Shown: positions 22,501 through 31,500, numbered from the stretch's first letter. The stretch: 64,000 nucleotides of DNA from Atrina japonica (GCA_030159075.1 BROG01000110.1:1-64000), one strand, 5' to 3'. The notes: a model not told the origin generated them from the letters alone. Numbers and translations are program-made.

Positions 22501-23797
22501 TTTATGACTGTGACATCAATTGTCAGGTGTCGCTATATCATGTTATAATAATAACATGAGACTCTATCTTGACAACAGTTTATATTTACATAAAATGTAT
22601 TATATCTCAACTGGTTTATGGTTGATGACAATAAGTTGTTTACATTGCATGTTCTTGTATCGTAGAGATGGAACACAGTTGTGAATAATTTTAGATTGTT
22701 TTGTTTATGACTTTTGAGGTACAGGTCATCGTTTCATGAAAGGTTGTAAATCGGGAAAAAAGTCATAAAGTATGTAAACCCAGTAGTACAATTACTGACT
22801 GTTTCATAAACGTTTCCGATTACCAATTTACGACCAATTTAGTGGGTATTCCCAACTGGGTCTAGGCAGTCGTAAATCCTAAATCCTTGTTTTCATCAAG
22901 ATCACATGAAATATTTTGAGAAATTGTTTGAAATGACAGACTACATGTAAATTACTTTGTTTGATGAGTTAGAGGGAAATAAGACCAGTAGGAGACCCAG
23001 CGTCTTACAATACAGACATACCACTTACCTCCCTTAGATTGTGTAAATTAGGGAATGTATAACGGATCACACTCATCATGTTCTGGAAATATATATTATA
23101 TATCAAGATAAAGTATCGATCTTGCCGTTTTACCTACAAGACAAACATCATTATTGACTCTCCTACAATTCATTTCACCTTTTCTATTAATTTAATGATG
23201 TTAAAAATAATTCTTTATATTCTACAAACTAAATAATTGGCAGTTGTAAGAAATTCTGATTTGCTTTATGAAACGATTGTAAATGTTGTTGGTGAATGGT
23301 CGTAAAACAAATTGGTAATCGTAAAGTTTCCAACCTTTTATGAAACGATGCCCAGGTGTCGACAGTCCAATCTTAACCTCGGTTATAATCAAATGGCTTT
23401 TGTCGTTACAAGTCAGCTCTTGAATTTTTGTTTACTTGTGAAAACTAACTATGACCCGGCAGAGTTTACACACTGATTTCATCTTACATTATGTGAAAGC
23501 TTTGAATTGTCTTACTTTTCAATGATACTACATGTGATGATGTATATTGAAACCTGTTTTTCAGAAACACATTGAGTCATTTTTCTGTAATTCTCGGCCT
23601 TGACAGATTGATTCATCTGATATTCATCTTTTCAGATTTACGTTTCTAAAAAATGGGGCTTCACAAAATGGGAGAAACCAATGTACGAGGAGATGAGAGC
23701 AGATGGACGTCTTGTTCCAGACGGTGTAACTGTTCAGTACAAACCTCACAAAGGAAAACTTCAGTACTGGAAGAACGCTCAGGCCGCTAGAGCCTAA
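10507..23797 (+). CDS. RPL10: RPL10 (uL16), 60S ribosomal protein L10; one exon not found
   Basis: RPL10/uL16 is a core protein of the cytosolic 60S subunit near the peptidyl-transferase centre and joins late in subunit maturation. Exons found are 10507-10529, 14649-14895, 15437-15599 and 23636-23797. All use GT-AG boundaries and are phase-consistent among the last three. The protein starts MGRRPAR and contains [61 protein letters not shown] and [14 protein letters not shown] sequence, ending QAARA. Exon 1 ends in phase 2 and the next found exon begins with the last two bases of an Asp codon. A ~59-nt exon for about 19 residues should therefore lie in 10530-14648, but I could not find it. A poly(A) signal follows at 23831. 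The last intron hosts the snoRNA family. Confidence 0.96.
11790..12010. repeat. Dispersed repeat with GGACAAGT words
   Basis: CACTTGTCCTATAGGACAAG is a local palindrome, followed by CTTGTCTGAATGCAAA and later CTCGTCCGAATGCAAAGTGG. Similar words recur at 57290-57365 in a PGAP1 intron, so this is probably a dispersed element. Confidence 0.5.
13700..14168. repeat. Dispersed repeat, hAT-MITE-like right end
   Basis: Rich in ATCGATA/TATCGAT words and ending ATCAATGACAGCCCTA. A related sequence lies at 33990-34356, ending CCAATGTCAGCCCTA. Ends of the form TAGGGCTGTCA are typical of hAT-derived MITEs. The left end here is unclear. Confidence 0.5.
14171..14390. repeat. Dispersed repeat, copy 1 (pair with 15785-15995)
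   Basis: Shares TCCTCACTGGATACT, CTTATGTATGGTGACAA and TCTAGTCAGTGTAA with 15785-15995 in the same orientation. The two copies flank RPL10 exons 3 and 4. They differ at many sites, so the insertions are old. Confidence 0.75.
14649..14895 (+). CDS. RPL10: RPL10 coding exon 3
   Basis: Residues ~28-110 on the expected numbering. It contains [37 protein letters not shown] and [19 protein letters not shown]. Acceptor TTATCAG, donor GTATTT. The same boundaries occur in vertebrate RPL10. Confidence 0.97.
15437..15599 (+). CDS. RPL10: RPL10 coding exon 4
   Basis: Residues ~110-164: [20 protein letters not shown], an IGQPIMS stretch, and [15 protein letters not shown] at the end. Acceptor TTCCATAG, donor GTATAG. 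Confidence 0.97.
15785..15995. repeat. Dispersed repeat, copy 2 (pair with 14171-14390)
   Basis: Begins TTTTGGGTTTTGACGAGCTG and continues with CTCACTGGATACTTTCTTAT. Related to 14171-14390. Confidence 0.75.
16290..16412 (+). ncRNA. Decayed copy of the H/ACA snoRNA family (copy 1)
   Basis: The 3' half is recognisable: TTTGGTGTTTATGACTGTGA, an H-box-like ATATCA, a second hairpin closed by TTGTCA/TTGACAA, and ACA near the end. The 5' strand of the first hairpin (CAGTCCCAGCTCCAAG in all other copies) is missing, so this copy is probably a pseudogene. Confidence 0.45.
16913..17190 (+). mobile_element. tRNA-derived SINE with target-site duplication
   Basis: The head has a box A-like TGGCTCAGTTGAT and a box B-like GAGTTCGAGTCCC. 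The body ends GAGTGGGACGTTAAATAAC with an (AAAC)n tail. Near-identical flanks ACAGGTGGGGT (16902-16912) and ACAGATGGGGT (17191-17201) are the probable target-site duplication. The head is too short to be a functional tRNA. It sits in the last RPL10 intron in sense orientation. Confidence 0.88.
17440..17567 (+). ncRNA. H/ACA snoRNA, copy 2
   Basis: Starts CAGTCCCAGCTCCAAG and ends TTGACAACATTC, 128 nt. The first hairpin can form with pocket strands CCAGCT and CGTTTAT; the closing helix CAGTC/GGCTG carries one wobble. An H-box-like AxAxxA lies between the hairpins and ACA is three bases from the 3' end. Confidence 0.8.
17775..17995 (-). mobile_element. Diverged tRNA-derived SINE (same family as 46230-46510)
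   Basis: Shares GTGCCACAAAT, ACTTGTGACT and GTTGGCAAAGGAA with 46230-46510 in the same order. The minus-strand head (AGTGGTAGTGTTTAACTTAC) corresponds to the tRNA-like head of that better copy. Confidence 0.6.
18216..18341 (+). ncRNA. H/ACA snoRNA, copy 3
   Basis: 126 nt from CAGTCCCAGCTCCAAG to ACAAAC. Helix CAGTC/GACTG closes the first hairpin, with pocket strands CCAGCT and CGTTTTT. H box ACAATA. The second hairpin is closed by TTGTCAA/TTGACAA. ACA lies three bases from the end. Confidence 0.85.
18478..18603 (+). ncRNA. H/ACA snoRNA, copy 4
   Basis: 126 nt, 266 bp after copy 3. It keeps CAGTCCCAGCTCCAAG and ends CTGACAACAGTT. The right pocket is TGTTTTT and the 3' half of the closing helix has changed (GACCC instead of GACTG), so pairing there is weaker. 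H box ACATTA. Its function is less certain than for copies 5-7. Confidence 0.72.
18695..18984. repeat. Apparently perfect 137-bp inverted repeat with 16-nt spacer
   Basis: The left arm is 18695-18831 (CCTTGATTCAATGGAATGAA to CAATAATGCAG) and the right arm is 18848-18984 (CTGCATTATTG to CATTGAATCAAGG). I found no mismatch by eye. The spacer is CAACTTGAATTACTCT. As RNA it would form a 137-bp hairpin. It may be a fold-back element, a very recent inverted duplication or an assembly artefact. Confidence 0.95.
19104..19229 (+). ncRNA. H/ACA snoRNA, copy 5
   Basis: 126 nt. The first hairpin has closing helix CAGTC/GACTG, pocket strands CCAGCT and CGTTTAT, and an upper stem CCAAGTTTACA/TGTAAGTTTGG of 11 pairs including two wobbles. 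H box ACATCA. The second hairpin has TGTCAAG/CTTGACA and upper stem TCATGTT/AACATGA. ACA plus GTT ends the RNA. From the first right-pocket base to the H box is 14 nt, the normal spacing. Confidence 0.88.
19404..20571. mobile_element. hAT-like non-autonomous DNA element, 1.17 kb
   Basis: Perfect 19-bp terminal inverted repeats: TAGGGCCAGTGATTTTCCG at 19404 and its reverse complement ending at 20571. No transposase frame was seen inside. The paralogous segment around 21850-21900 lacks the element, so it inserted after that segment was duplicated. Confidence 0.85.
21180..21290. repeat. Short tandem repeat, ~55-bp unit (two units)
   Basis: GGTAAAGTAGCTAGCAAAAA then CTGAACTTTGTGTGTGGATA, repeated twice. 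The second duplicated segment has three units at 22024-22180, so copy number changed between paralogues. Confidence 0.85.
21560..21685 (+). ncRNA. H/ACA snoRNA, copy 6
   Basis: 126 nt and almost identical to copy 5, with one difference noted (CAGGTGTCG in place of CAAGTGTCG) that weakens the base of the second hairpin by one pair. The first pocket, H box and ACA are unchanged. Confidence 0.87.
22024..22180. repeat. Short tandem repeat, ~55-bp unit (three units)
   Basis: Units GGTAAAGTAGCTGGCAAAAA then GGCTGAGCCGAACTTTGTGT. Paralogue of 21180-21290 with one extra unit. Confidence 0.88.
22458..22580 (+). ncRNA. H/ACA snoRNA, copy 7
   Basis: 123 nt. Same first hairpin as copies 5 and 6 with GGCATTTATGACTG in place of GGCGTTTATGACTG, which changes one right-pocket base. 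The second apical stem is shortened to TCATGTTAT/ATAACATGA. H box and ACA are intact. Confidence 0.82.
22723..23352. mobile_element. DNA element or inverted-repeat element, ~630 bp
   Basis: The left end is GGTCATCGTTTCATGAAAGG and the right end reads inward as GGGCATCGTTTCATAAAAGG, an imperfect inverted pair. Internal words CGTAAATTGG/CCAATTTACG also occur in both orientations. It lies just before the last RPL10 exon. Confidence 0.6.
23636..23797 (+). CDS. RPL10: RPL10 last coding exon
   Basis: 53 residues plus [23 protein letters not shown], then [17 protein letters not shown] and a C-terminus ending QAARA. Acceptor TTTTCAG. This part of the family binds rRNA and has a variable extreme C-terminus. 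Confidence 0.97.
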   Translation: MYVSKKWGFTKWEKPMYEEMRADGRLVPDGVTVQYKPHKGKLQYWKNAQAARA

Positions 23798-23830
23798 ACT
23801 CTTAATTTATGGTGGACCTGTTTTGTGACA

Positions 23831-23836
23831 AATAAA
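23831..23836 (+). terminator. RPL10: RPL10 poly(A) signal AATAAA
   Basis: AATAAA 34 bases after the stop codon, followed by GTGTTTTTGTGTTG, a GU-rich downstream region. A very short 3' UTR is normal for ribosomal-protein mRNAs. Confidence 0.88.
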
Positions 23837-24059
23837 AACTGAAGGAAGAATAAGTGTTTTTGTGTTGATTGCAACAGCCCATATGTTGAGTCTGCCAGAT
23901 CAGTCAATGGCTTTAATGAAAGTGATCTCTTAAACTTTATCGTCCATGTGGGCTTCTGTTTTGAGTTTTTATATGCCAATTTTTAGATGGGACATTATGT
24001 TATGGTGATGTCCGTCCCTCCCTTCATCTGCTTTTCCAGTCCATAATTTCTTTGCATTA

Positions 24060-24350
24060 TCACAATATATTCATACTTCACATAAAAGTTGTTCATGTAA
24101 AGGCAATGTGACATGACCTTGACTCATGTTCAAAGGTCAAGGTCATCAAGGCAGTCCAGAGCATATCTTGCACACCATAAAAGGGAATCTTTATAAACTT
24201 CCCACAACAGTTGTTTTCAATGAAGCTGTGTCATGACCCTGATCTAAGGTCATACCATATGTCAAGATCATCATGGTTGTCTGTAAAATATTTTTGCTCG
24301 GTGCATATCTTGCACACCACAAAAGGGAATGTTGTCAGACTTCACATTTG
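24060..24350. repeat. Dispersed repeat, two tandem units of ~145-165 bp
   Basis: Blocks GCATATCTTGCACACCATAA and AAAAGGGAAT appear twice, with TGACCTTGACTCATGTTCAA and TGACCCTGATCTAAGGTCAT between them. The TGACCTTGAC-type composition is shared with 52240-52500 and 55180-55440. Confidence 0.65.
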
Positions 24351-24649
24351 TATTTGATATGGTCATGGTAACTATAGCAAACTAGCACTTGTAAAAACAA
24401 TTTAACACGAACATTTCCATCATAGGGAAACCCAGTACTGCTATAGGGAACTTTCAAGTTAACCCAGATTACTGTTATGATCCTGCATTTATTCGTGCAT
24501 TTTATATTTTGTCCCTCATATGTTCTTCTGGTTTTCATATTTACCTTCGCAACGATGTAAAGTAAATGGAAATATTTTTACTTTTTAGTGCATCAAATAA
24601 ATTTTGTATAAAGAAACCCAAGGTTATTTAGTTGAATGCCAAAGTACTG

Positions 24650-24745
24650 AAATGTATCGGACAGAGGAAAATGTGCGGACAGACTGGGAATTGAATCCAC
24701 TTGCAGGTCGCTTTTACCAATTGTGCTATGGGAACTATCTATATA
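24650..24745 (-). mobile_element. Probable SINE head, minus strand
   Basis: On the minus strand GTTCCCATAGCACAATTGGT then GTGGATTCAATTCCCAG resembles tRNA boxes A and B at the right spacing. The body cannot be delimited. Confidence 0.5.
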
Positions 24746-25029
24746 TTATCGAAAACGGAAATAAGATTGAGGAACATTTTTCTAGAATCACACAACTGGT
24801 GATAATAAAAGCAGGGTTATAACGGTAATGCGGGCTAACTCAAAAGTTCCCTATTGATATCGAACATCGTTTAAAGATTTGAATAAAGAACCAGTACCCT
24901 TTCATGTGCAGATAATAAGGGAATCATAAAAATGTACTGGGGTCTTTTAATGAACCATAAACCTGTAATGACCAGCTTACAGTGGCGAACAAAAACTGCA
25001 AAATGAACTTTTTTGATAAAACTTCATAG

Positions 25030-25560
25030 CTTTTAGTTCACCTGTTCAAAGAGAGCTATTGCTGTCACTGCTTCAGCGGCATCATTTTTCTGTGTTAAGC
25101 CTTTTGTTTCAGTCCATTGTGGGCAAAGTACTGCAACTACAGCCATCAAACTTATTATGCACATTATCTAGGGTCATTACTCAACAATGCAGGGGGATGC
25201 TGATTGCTGTGGCCTAATTTTGGCCCAAATTTCCAGCTTCCCTGGATTTGAGTCATTTACTATATGAATAGTACTGTGTTAAGCGTTTCAGTCCATTGTA
25301 CTGCAGCTACAGCCATGAAATTTCACATGCACATTGTCTATGGTCATTACACAACAATGCAGGGAGATGCTGATTGCTGTGACCTAATAAATTTCCAGCT
25401 TCCCTGGATTTGAGTCATTTACTATATGAATGGTACTGTGTTAAGCGTTTCAGTCCATTGTAAGCTACAGCCATGAAATTTCACATGCACATTGTCTATG
25501 GTCATTACACAACAATGCAGGGAGTTGCTGATTGCTGTGACCTAATTTTGACCCAAATTA
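25030..25560. repeat. Dispersed repeat with three tandem part-copies
   Basis: GTTTCAGTCCATTG, CAGCCATGAAATTTCACATG, GTCATTACACAACAATGCAG and GCTGATTGCTGTGACCTAAT recur three times at ~175-bp spacing. The same element occurs singly at 61005-61285 in a PGAP1 intron, beginning in both places with CCTGTTC and an AGAGCTATTGCTGTCACTGC block. Confidence 0.85.
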
Positions 25561-25708
25561 TAATAAGCATAAAACAGAAGCTACATGGTCTGCCTTTGCG
25601 ACCAACTATTTTTGTAGGTATAGTTAAGTTTTAATTGCTTTGCATCTTGGATTGTCAAGTTTCTATATTAACCTTGACAAAAAGAGATTATAATAATTGT
25701 AATTTGCT

Positions 25709-25844
25709 CCTTAGAGCCGGATCACGGCGAGCTCATGGGCAGATAATCGGTTCAAAGGATACGCTTTGCAGCAGATCATCAGCTCTTCGCGTTTCATTTG
25801 ATCCTGTGATCTGCCTGTCGGCTCAACGTGATCCAGCTCTTAGG
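25709..25844. repeat. GC-rich imperfect fold-back element, ~136 bp
   Basis: CCTTAGAGCCGGATCACGGC at the left and, read from the right on the other strand, CCTAAGAGCTGGATCACGTT. The arms continue with GGCAGAT and a TCAAA word in both, about 55 nt each. It is more GC-rich than its surroundings. It could be a MITE or a structured RNA; no function is assigned. Confidence 0.7.
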
Positions 25845-27060
25845 TTCAAGTTACTGTTATAATAAATTTATTGTATACCATCCATAATAAACTAAACAAT
25901 TAGATACAGATGTGTCAATTGTATTGACATTCACAACACTGTTAAAAAAACAGATTTGTTTACATTGGGCTTTACTTCCTGGCACTTGCTATTGGAGAAG
26001 TAGGTTGCACAAAGTATCAACAAATATGGAGTTTCTTCACTGATCATGGTAACTTTCGGTATTGTTATTGTGGGAAAAGTAGTCCTGCTTTGTTTACTAC
26101 ATCATCAGTTTTAGAGCAGGGTGATATGGATTCAGAAAAAAAGTGTGGTGATCCGGAAAGTCAGATCACACTCCGTGATATCAACTATCAAAACTCAGAA
26201 TATTAATAGATACAAATGTATATAATAAAAGTCTAATTTTTTATAGTGAAACAAAAGTTAAAAGTAATGTCTGATATTTAAAGTTTTAGCAGTGTCGGTG
26301 GCAGATTATGATGTCGTTTGTATTTGTTTATTGTTTTGGACATGGAGCAGAATACATCTTGTCAAGTTAAGTACTTTTAAATTTAAGCCAATTTATTTGA
26401 ATTCTGGTAAAAACTAATACTGTGTACATCCACATGGGTCATTATACTGAAGTTTTCATCATGGCCACATCCATAACACTTGTTGAAAAATCCAATAGGA
26501 TATAAAGTGTGGCCAGTGGAAACAAAGTAGCACCACTTAAAAGCAGCTTGGAAAACACAGGGTGGTGGTGATTAATGGTCATTTCAGGATTGACCATAAA
26601 TTTTGGAGATTGGCAATACTGGGTCTGTCAAAACCTTTTTGACAAATTCCATCACTAGTTCACAAAATCAATTGTCTTTGAGATCCAGTTTAAGACTTGA
26701 CTCCATGGATGGAGATGGTAGAATTACTTGATGAATCAAAATTAATATATCCTCCGACATCTGACACTGAAAATTGATATTTTTGAATTACTCGGATAGA
26801 GAATGCAGAGTACAAAGATGCCTGTATTGTTGACTATATACAGTTCTCATCCAAATTTAGTATTCGCCCATGTATAACCTGAATATTGTCTACATTTGAC
26901 AGCATTTAACTTGCAAATGGATCGAAGTTTGTAACAGGAAATTTGGTTGAGGGATGACATAAACAAGTGAAATTTGGTTTTGATTACTGTATACCTGGTT
27001 ACCTTTTAAATTTGTCCTACATCACCATAGTCACCTGGATTGGATATATGTCAATACTTT

Positions 27061-27230
27061 AATTGACCTATCGCCAAAAGTTTGACACATGGCACTCCAT
27101 GTGCGCTTTTGATGTCGTTCGATTGTGATGTCATAATCACACATATGTTTGACGGGTCATTTGATTGTGACATCATAATGGAAAAGTTTGCCAAAAGGCA
27201 CCATGTCAGGCATTTGGCGATAGGTCAATT
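27061..27230. mobile_element. MITE, 170 bp, 18-bp perfect terminal repeats
   Basis: AATTGACCTATCGCCAAA at 27061-27078 and its exact reverse complement at 27213-27230. No coding capacity. Confidence 0.88.
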
Positions 27231-27656
27231 AGGTCAACTCCACTTATAACGAAATGAAAGGGATAAAAAGTTATATCTCGTTATAACCGGAATGAGGTCA
27301 GATTACAGGTTATATTGATTGATAACCAGTTGTGTAAGATGACATAATTATACAATGTTGAATCATGTATCACAGAATGACATCCAAGCCAAGAGTTTAT
27401 AACACAGTCAATTTAATCTTAATAAACATTTAAAAAAAAACAACAATAGATTGATATCATAAGTCTTGTTTGTAAAACAACTCGTTATACAGTGCTAAAA
27501 CTACATGATGAACCATCATCAGGACAAATTTATTAGCTCGTTACATGTGATATCTCGTTATAGGCATTCAGATTTATACAGAATTTAATAGTAAATGCAA
27601 GGGGAATAGAACAATTCTCCTTATGAATGGAATCTCATTATAAGTGGAGTTGACTG
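27231..27656. mobile_element. MITE-like DNA element, ~425 bp
   Basis: The left end is GTCAACTCCACTTATAA and the right end TTATAAGTGGAGTTGAC, perfect 17-bp inverted ends, with internal CTCGTTATA words. It begins immediately after the 27061-27230 MITE. The ends resemble Tc1/mariner-type repeats with TACAGTCAACTCC. Confidence 0.82.
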
Positions 27657-28408
27657 TATTTAGCTTGAAAACTTCACTTTCATTTAAATTTCGCCCTCTC
27701 ATGTATGGAAGAAAAATGGCAAAAATTAGATGTGAGTGAAAGCTTCCAGGTATACTATCAAACTTATCTTTATAAGCTCATAAAACAGGACATGGTATTC
27801 TGTCTGACAAGTTTTCTGTTAACTTTCCTTCTCACCTATGTTGGACTAAAAACGTGGACATTTCTTGCCCAAACATAAAATTTCTTAAAACAAAATTCTA
27901 CAACTTTCTTGTTTGTCATTGCTATTTTGTTGAAATTGGGTACAAACTTGATTGGTAATCATCTCTAAACTCATTTTCCTTACACAAAATATTTTGGAAA
28001 GGGGAGGGGAGTTCACCAAGGACCTATCCTGCATATTTTTGCAGTAGCCTATTTGTTGTGTCATTCCATGCACAGAAGCCTGTTGGTGAGTACTGATTTT
28101 TGTTGGGTACAGTATTACAAGAACAAATAATAATAAAAAATATTGCCTTGATTGGTGATCTATTTTTAATAATAAAACATTAACAAGATTTTAATGATAT
28201 ATGACATCAAAACATAGCAACCATGAAATTTAACACTGAAAATGTTAAAACTTCTGGAACTGAAGCAATGTGAACAACTTTTGTAAGAAGCATGATACTG
28301 GTGAAATTCTGTACAAATACAATACAGCTGCTGATTGACTTTAATTTTAGAGTGTACTGTATTAAACCTGGCAAAGTTTGATGAGTCTTGAACATTACAT
28401 AGATAACC

Positions 28409-28534
28409 TTAAGAGTTAGGGTCCATCGTGATGACACCTCCCTGATTAATGTTGAGTTTTGATGGATCAAATGGTTGTCCTTTAAATGGTGATCCCTCTG
28501 CATCCCATGCACCCTTCAACATATTGTGCATTTT
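28409..28534 (-). CDS. NUDCD3: NUDCD3 coding exon 8 (C-terminal tail)
   Basis: Residues 347-387. KMHNMLKGAWDAEGSPFKGQ then PFDPSKLNI matches vertebrate VHDMLKKGWDAEGSPFRGQR. Acceptor TTTACAG; stop TAA at 28411-28409. Confidence 0.96.
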   Translation of the reverse strand, partial: KMHNMLKGAWDAEGSPFKGQPFDPSKLNINQGGVITMDPNS

Positions 28535-31500
28535 CTGTAAAAAGAAAAATTAAAACATTCAACCTTGAACTTGTACTTTAAACTCCAGCTCCAAAAAGTT
28601 ATTTAAAATATTCATTGCTTTGGTTTTATCACAGCAGTCACCACATGAGAACCACACACAATTTAAATGTAATTTTGGCAAAGAAGAACCAGTACATGTA
28701 GGAATTTACAAAATGGTACACACATGCTTACGATAAGTATCTTCTTACATGAACACTTATTTTGATTCATTTGTACTGTAAGGGATTAAAGCTTTTTGTT
28801 TAAATTTTAATTCACATTTGCAAGTTTTTAAATCAAAATTTTAAGTCCAAAAGTTAATGAAAAGTCACAAACGAAAGGAAAGTAAAAGACAAATTGATTA
28901 ATAAAACAAATAAGAAAAAAGTTGTAACATTTAGAGGAAGTGGTACAGTATAACATCAATTAACAAGGTAACAAAAGCAAATCTTGCTGTGTCCCAGCTT
29001 ATTTCCTATAGAAATGCATGTGCTTAGGAATTGCAGCAATGAATGAAAATACAGGTGAGAAATATAGCAGGAATGTCAGTAAGGGGATAATCAGTGTATA
29101 GAATCCACAAAAGATCTGATTTTTGGTGATGAACCTGTGATGATTATAAATTGACAACATATGAAAGGTTATTATTTTGTTTGTATGCAATAAAGCAAAT
29201 CACACGTTCATTGGTCAACTCTGGAACAACATAGAAAAGAATCGAGTAAATTGGATATTGTTTAACTCTGATTTGTAGGCATTCTCATGTTAGTTAAAAA
29301 GCAAGAAATATGCTAATTTTTTAACAATCAAAGTGCCATAACTCTGAAATAACTTTTCAAAAAATCAGAAAAAATCCAAGGGGAATTGGGTATTGTCATT
29401 ACCAGGTAAAAGTAAGCATGACAAAGTAAAAGAAATGTTTTTTTGGGGGGGTTCTAACCATTAAATTTAATTAAATCCGGCACAGTGAAACAGGAGAGAG
29501 ATGTCATGTGATTGAGTTATAAGCAAGATGTCAACATAGACTCTCCAAATATTTAACATTTTAAATAAAACAATATTGAATTCTAGAAAGTTCTGCCAAA
29601 ATTAGAATGAAATGGGGGACCTCAAGGCACTCACCTGGCAAATTTGGTCAAATATGACACGTGTTTTCAATCTGGTGCCCTTAAAACTTTACCACAATGA
29701 TTTCTGAATAATTCCTAACAATTTTCTAACATGTCCTGTATACTGAGAGGGCCAGGTAAACTAATAAAAATAATGAAACTTCCACCAAATGATTGATTCT
29801 GATTCACCTTTGGGATTGCACTGTTTTACAATAATTTTGTAATGGATACACTGAGTTTGAATCAATACTGTAACCTATGATTGATTTCTGCTTTCGTGAA
29901 TATTAATTTGAATGACATTTCTACAAGGACTTTATTATCCAGAAAGATAAATATTCTTTTATTGCAAGCTTGGCGAAACTTTCTTAAGTAATTGAATTCC
30001 GTTTAAATCACGTGTTTGAAAATTTATAGATATACCCAGGTACAAGCACTGATACTATAAATTTACAGAGCAATATTAATCTGTCACATTCAAGTACACA
30101 TGTAATAAAAATTTGGCACAATACCTTCTCCTCTGATGTTGGAAGACCCAATCTTTTTTGTCTCTCATTGTACATCATTTCTTCTATTTTTGCCTGTGCT
30201 TCATCATCTAGATCTGACATTGGACGACTTGCATCTATTTTCCTCACATTTATTTTCGGCTCGGATGTTAAGATAGATTCCCACCATCTTTCCTGTCTTT
30301 TTTCTAAATTGATCTGTAAAGATATATAATGGATGTTTTTTGATAAACTCTCATTCTCTTAGATAGTCAGTACTAAAAAATAGATATAAAAACAAGAAGC
30401 CCATGTGCCACAATGCTCACCTGAACTGTATTGGTATCTCACAAATATGGGAATCTCAAATTTACAAATTACTTCTTACACTCTTTGGGAGTGGAAGAGA
30501 CTTGATGAATGACAAAGCTGGGAAAGATGTCAAAAACATGTCAAAAATTAATTTTCCAATTTATTCCAAAAACAGGAAATTGAATCATGCATCCATAAAA
30601 ATCACTCAGATGCAATTAGGGTAGTTTTTTAATCCATGCAGCAGTTCTGGAGAAGATTTTCAAAGAGGGGTACACTCTGAGACTTATTTTGGGCCAAAAT
30701 GAATAAACTTGGCAGAGGACCTGGAGTACTTACTTCCTATAAAGTTTCATCAAAATTCCTTCAGCGGTTTTGGGGAAGTTGGAAATGTGTAAAATTACCC
30801 CCTGCCCCCTTAATTCATTTTTGCAGTCGTAGAAAGAATAAAGAAAAAAAAAAACCATTCAATTTCAGCAAAATCCTTTCAGGAAAGCATCTATCTACCA
30901 AACCACACGAAACACGTAAAATAAATGTATCATGATGAATATTAGGGGAGATAATCAAAGAAATCATACAAAATGAATGAAAATTACATCTATGTAGATC
31001 ACTTGGATACAATTGATTTATCAATTCATGCAGCGGTTCTGGAGGAGAAGATTTATAAAGAGGGATACCCCCTGGAACCTCTTTTGCCCAACCCTGGATC
31101 CACCCCTTGTCCGATCTTGTCAAAATAACAAACTTTTTTAGAGGACCTTGAGTACTTGCTTCTTTGCTTGTATGAAGTTTCATCAAAACCCTTCAGCAGT
31201 TTTGGAGGAGAAGTCGAAAATCTGAATAGTTTATGGACAGATGGATGACAGACAGACAGACGGACAAAAGGAGATCAGAAAAGCTCACTTGAACCGTTGG
31301 TTCGGGTGAGCTAAAAAAGTAATAATTTATTACATATTTGATAGTGAAAAATAAGGATTTTTTCTTTTATTATTTTTTTTTCTAATTGTTATTTTCAAAA
31401 TTTTTACTAGTGAAAAATTACACTCCATGCAAAATCAATATAAACTGCTGTTATTTTCACCCGGCCAATCAAAATACAGTGCCTGACTATAAATGAGTAT

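Larger units (their letters stand above)
20930..22640 (+). repeat. Tandem duplication of a ~0.9-kb unit carrying a snoRNA
   Basis: Two units about 898 bp apart, judged by snoRNA starts 21560 and 22458. Each holds the same blocks in order: TTTAGGGACCTTAAACA, CAATTTTCAGCCTTTGCAAT, GGTAAAGTAGCTAGCAAAAA, AAGCAATCGATTTCTTGCAT, GATCATATGATTTCACAAAA and then the snoRNA. The segment at 19010-19390 plus 20572-20610 is a third, partial unit split by the 19404-20571 element. Confidence 0.88.
23837..28408. other. RPL10-NUDCD3 intergenic region (convergent genes)
   Basis: The two genes' 3' ends face each other across 4.6 kb. I see no conserved coding frame, only the repeats and small elements listed separately. 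For the NUDCD3 3' end, ATTAAA occurs on the minus strand near 28165 and 28190; neither is certain to be used. Confidence 0.65.

Noticed and set aside
17440..22580. Naming the snoRNA family SNORA70, which lives in vertebrate RPL10
   Set aside because: The host gene matches, but the pocket I derive points to 28S rather than the 18S site that I associate with SNORA70, and I cannot run an alignment. No symbol was given.
24604..24822. 72-residue plus-strand frame in the intergenic region
   Set aside because: It overlaps a tRNA-like SINE head on the other strand and has no recognisable family.
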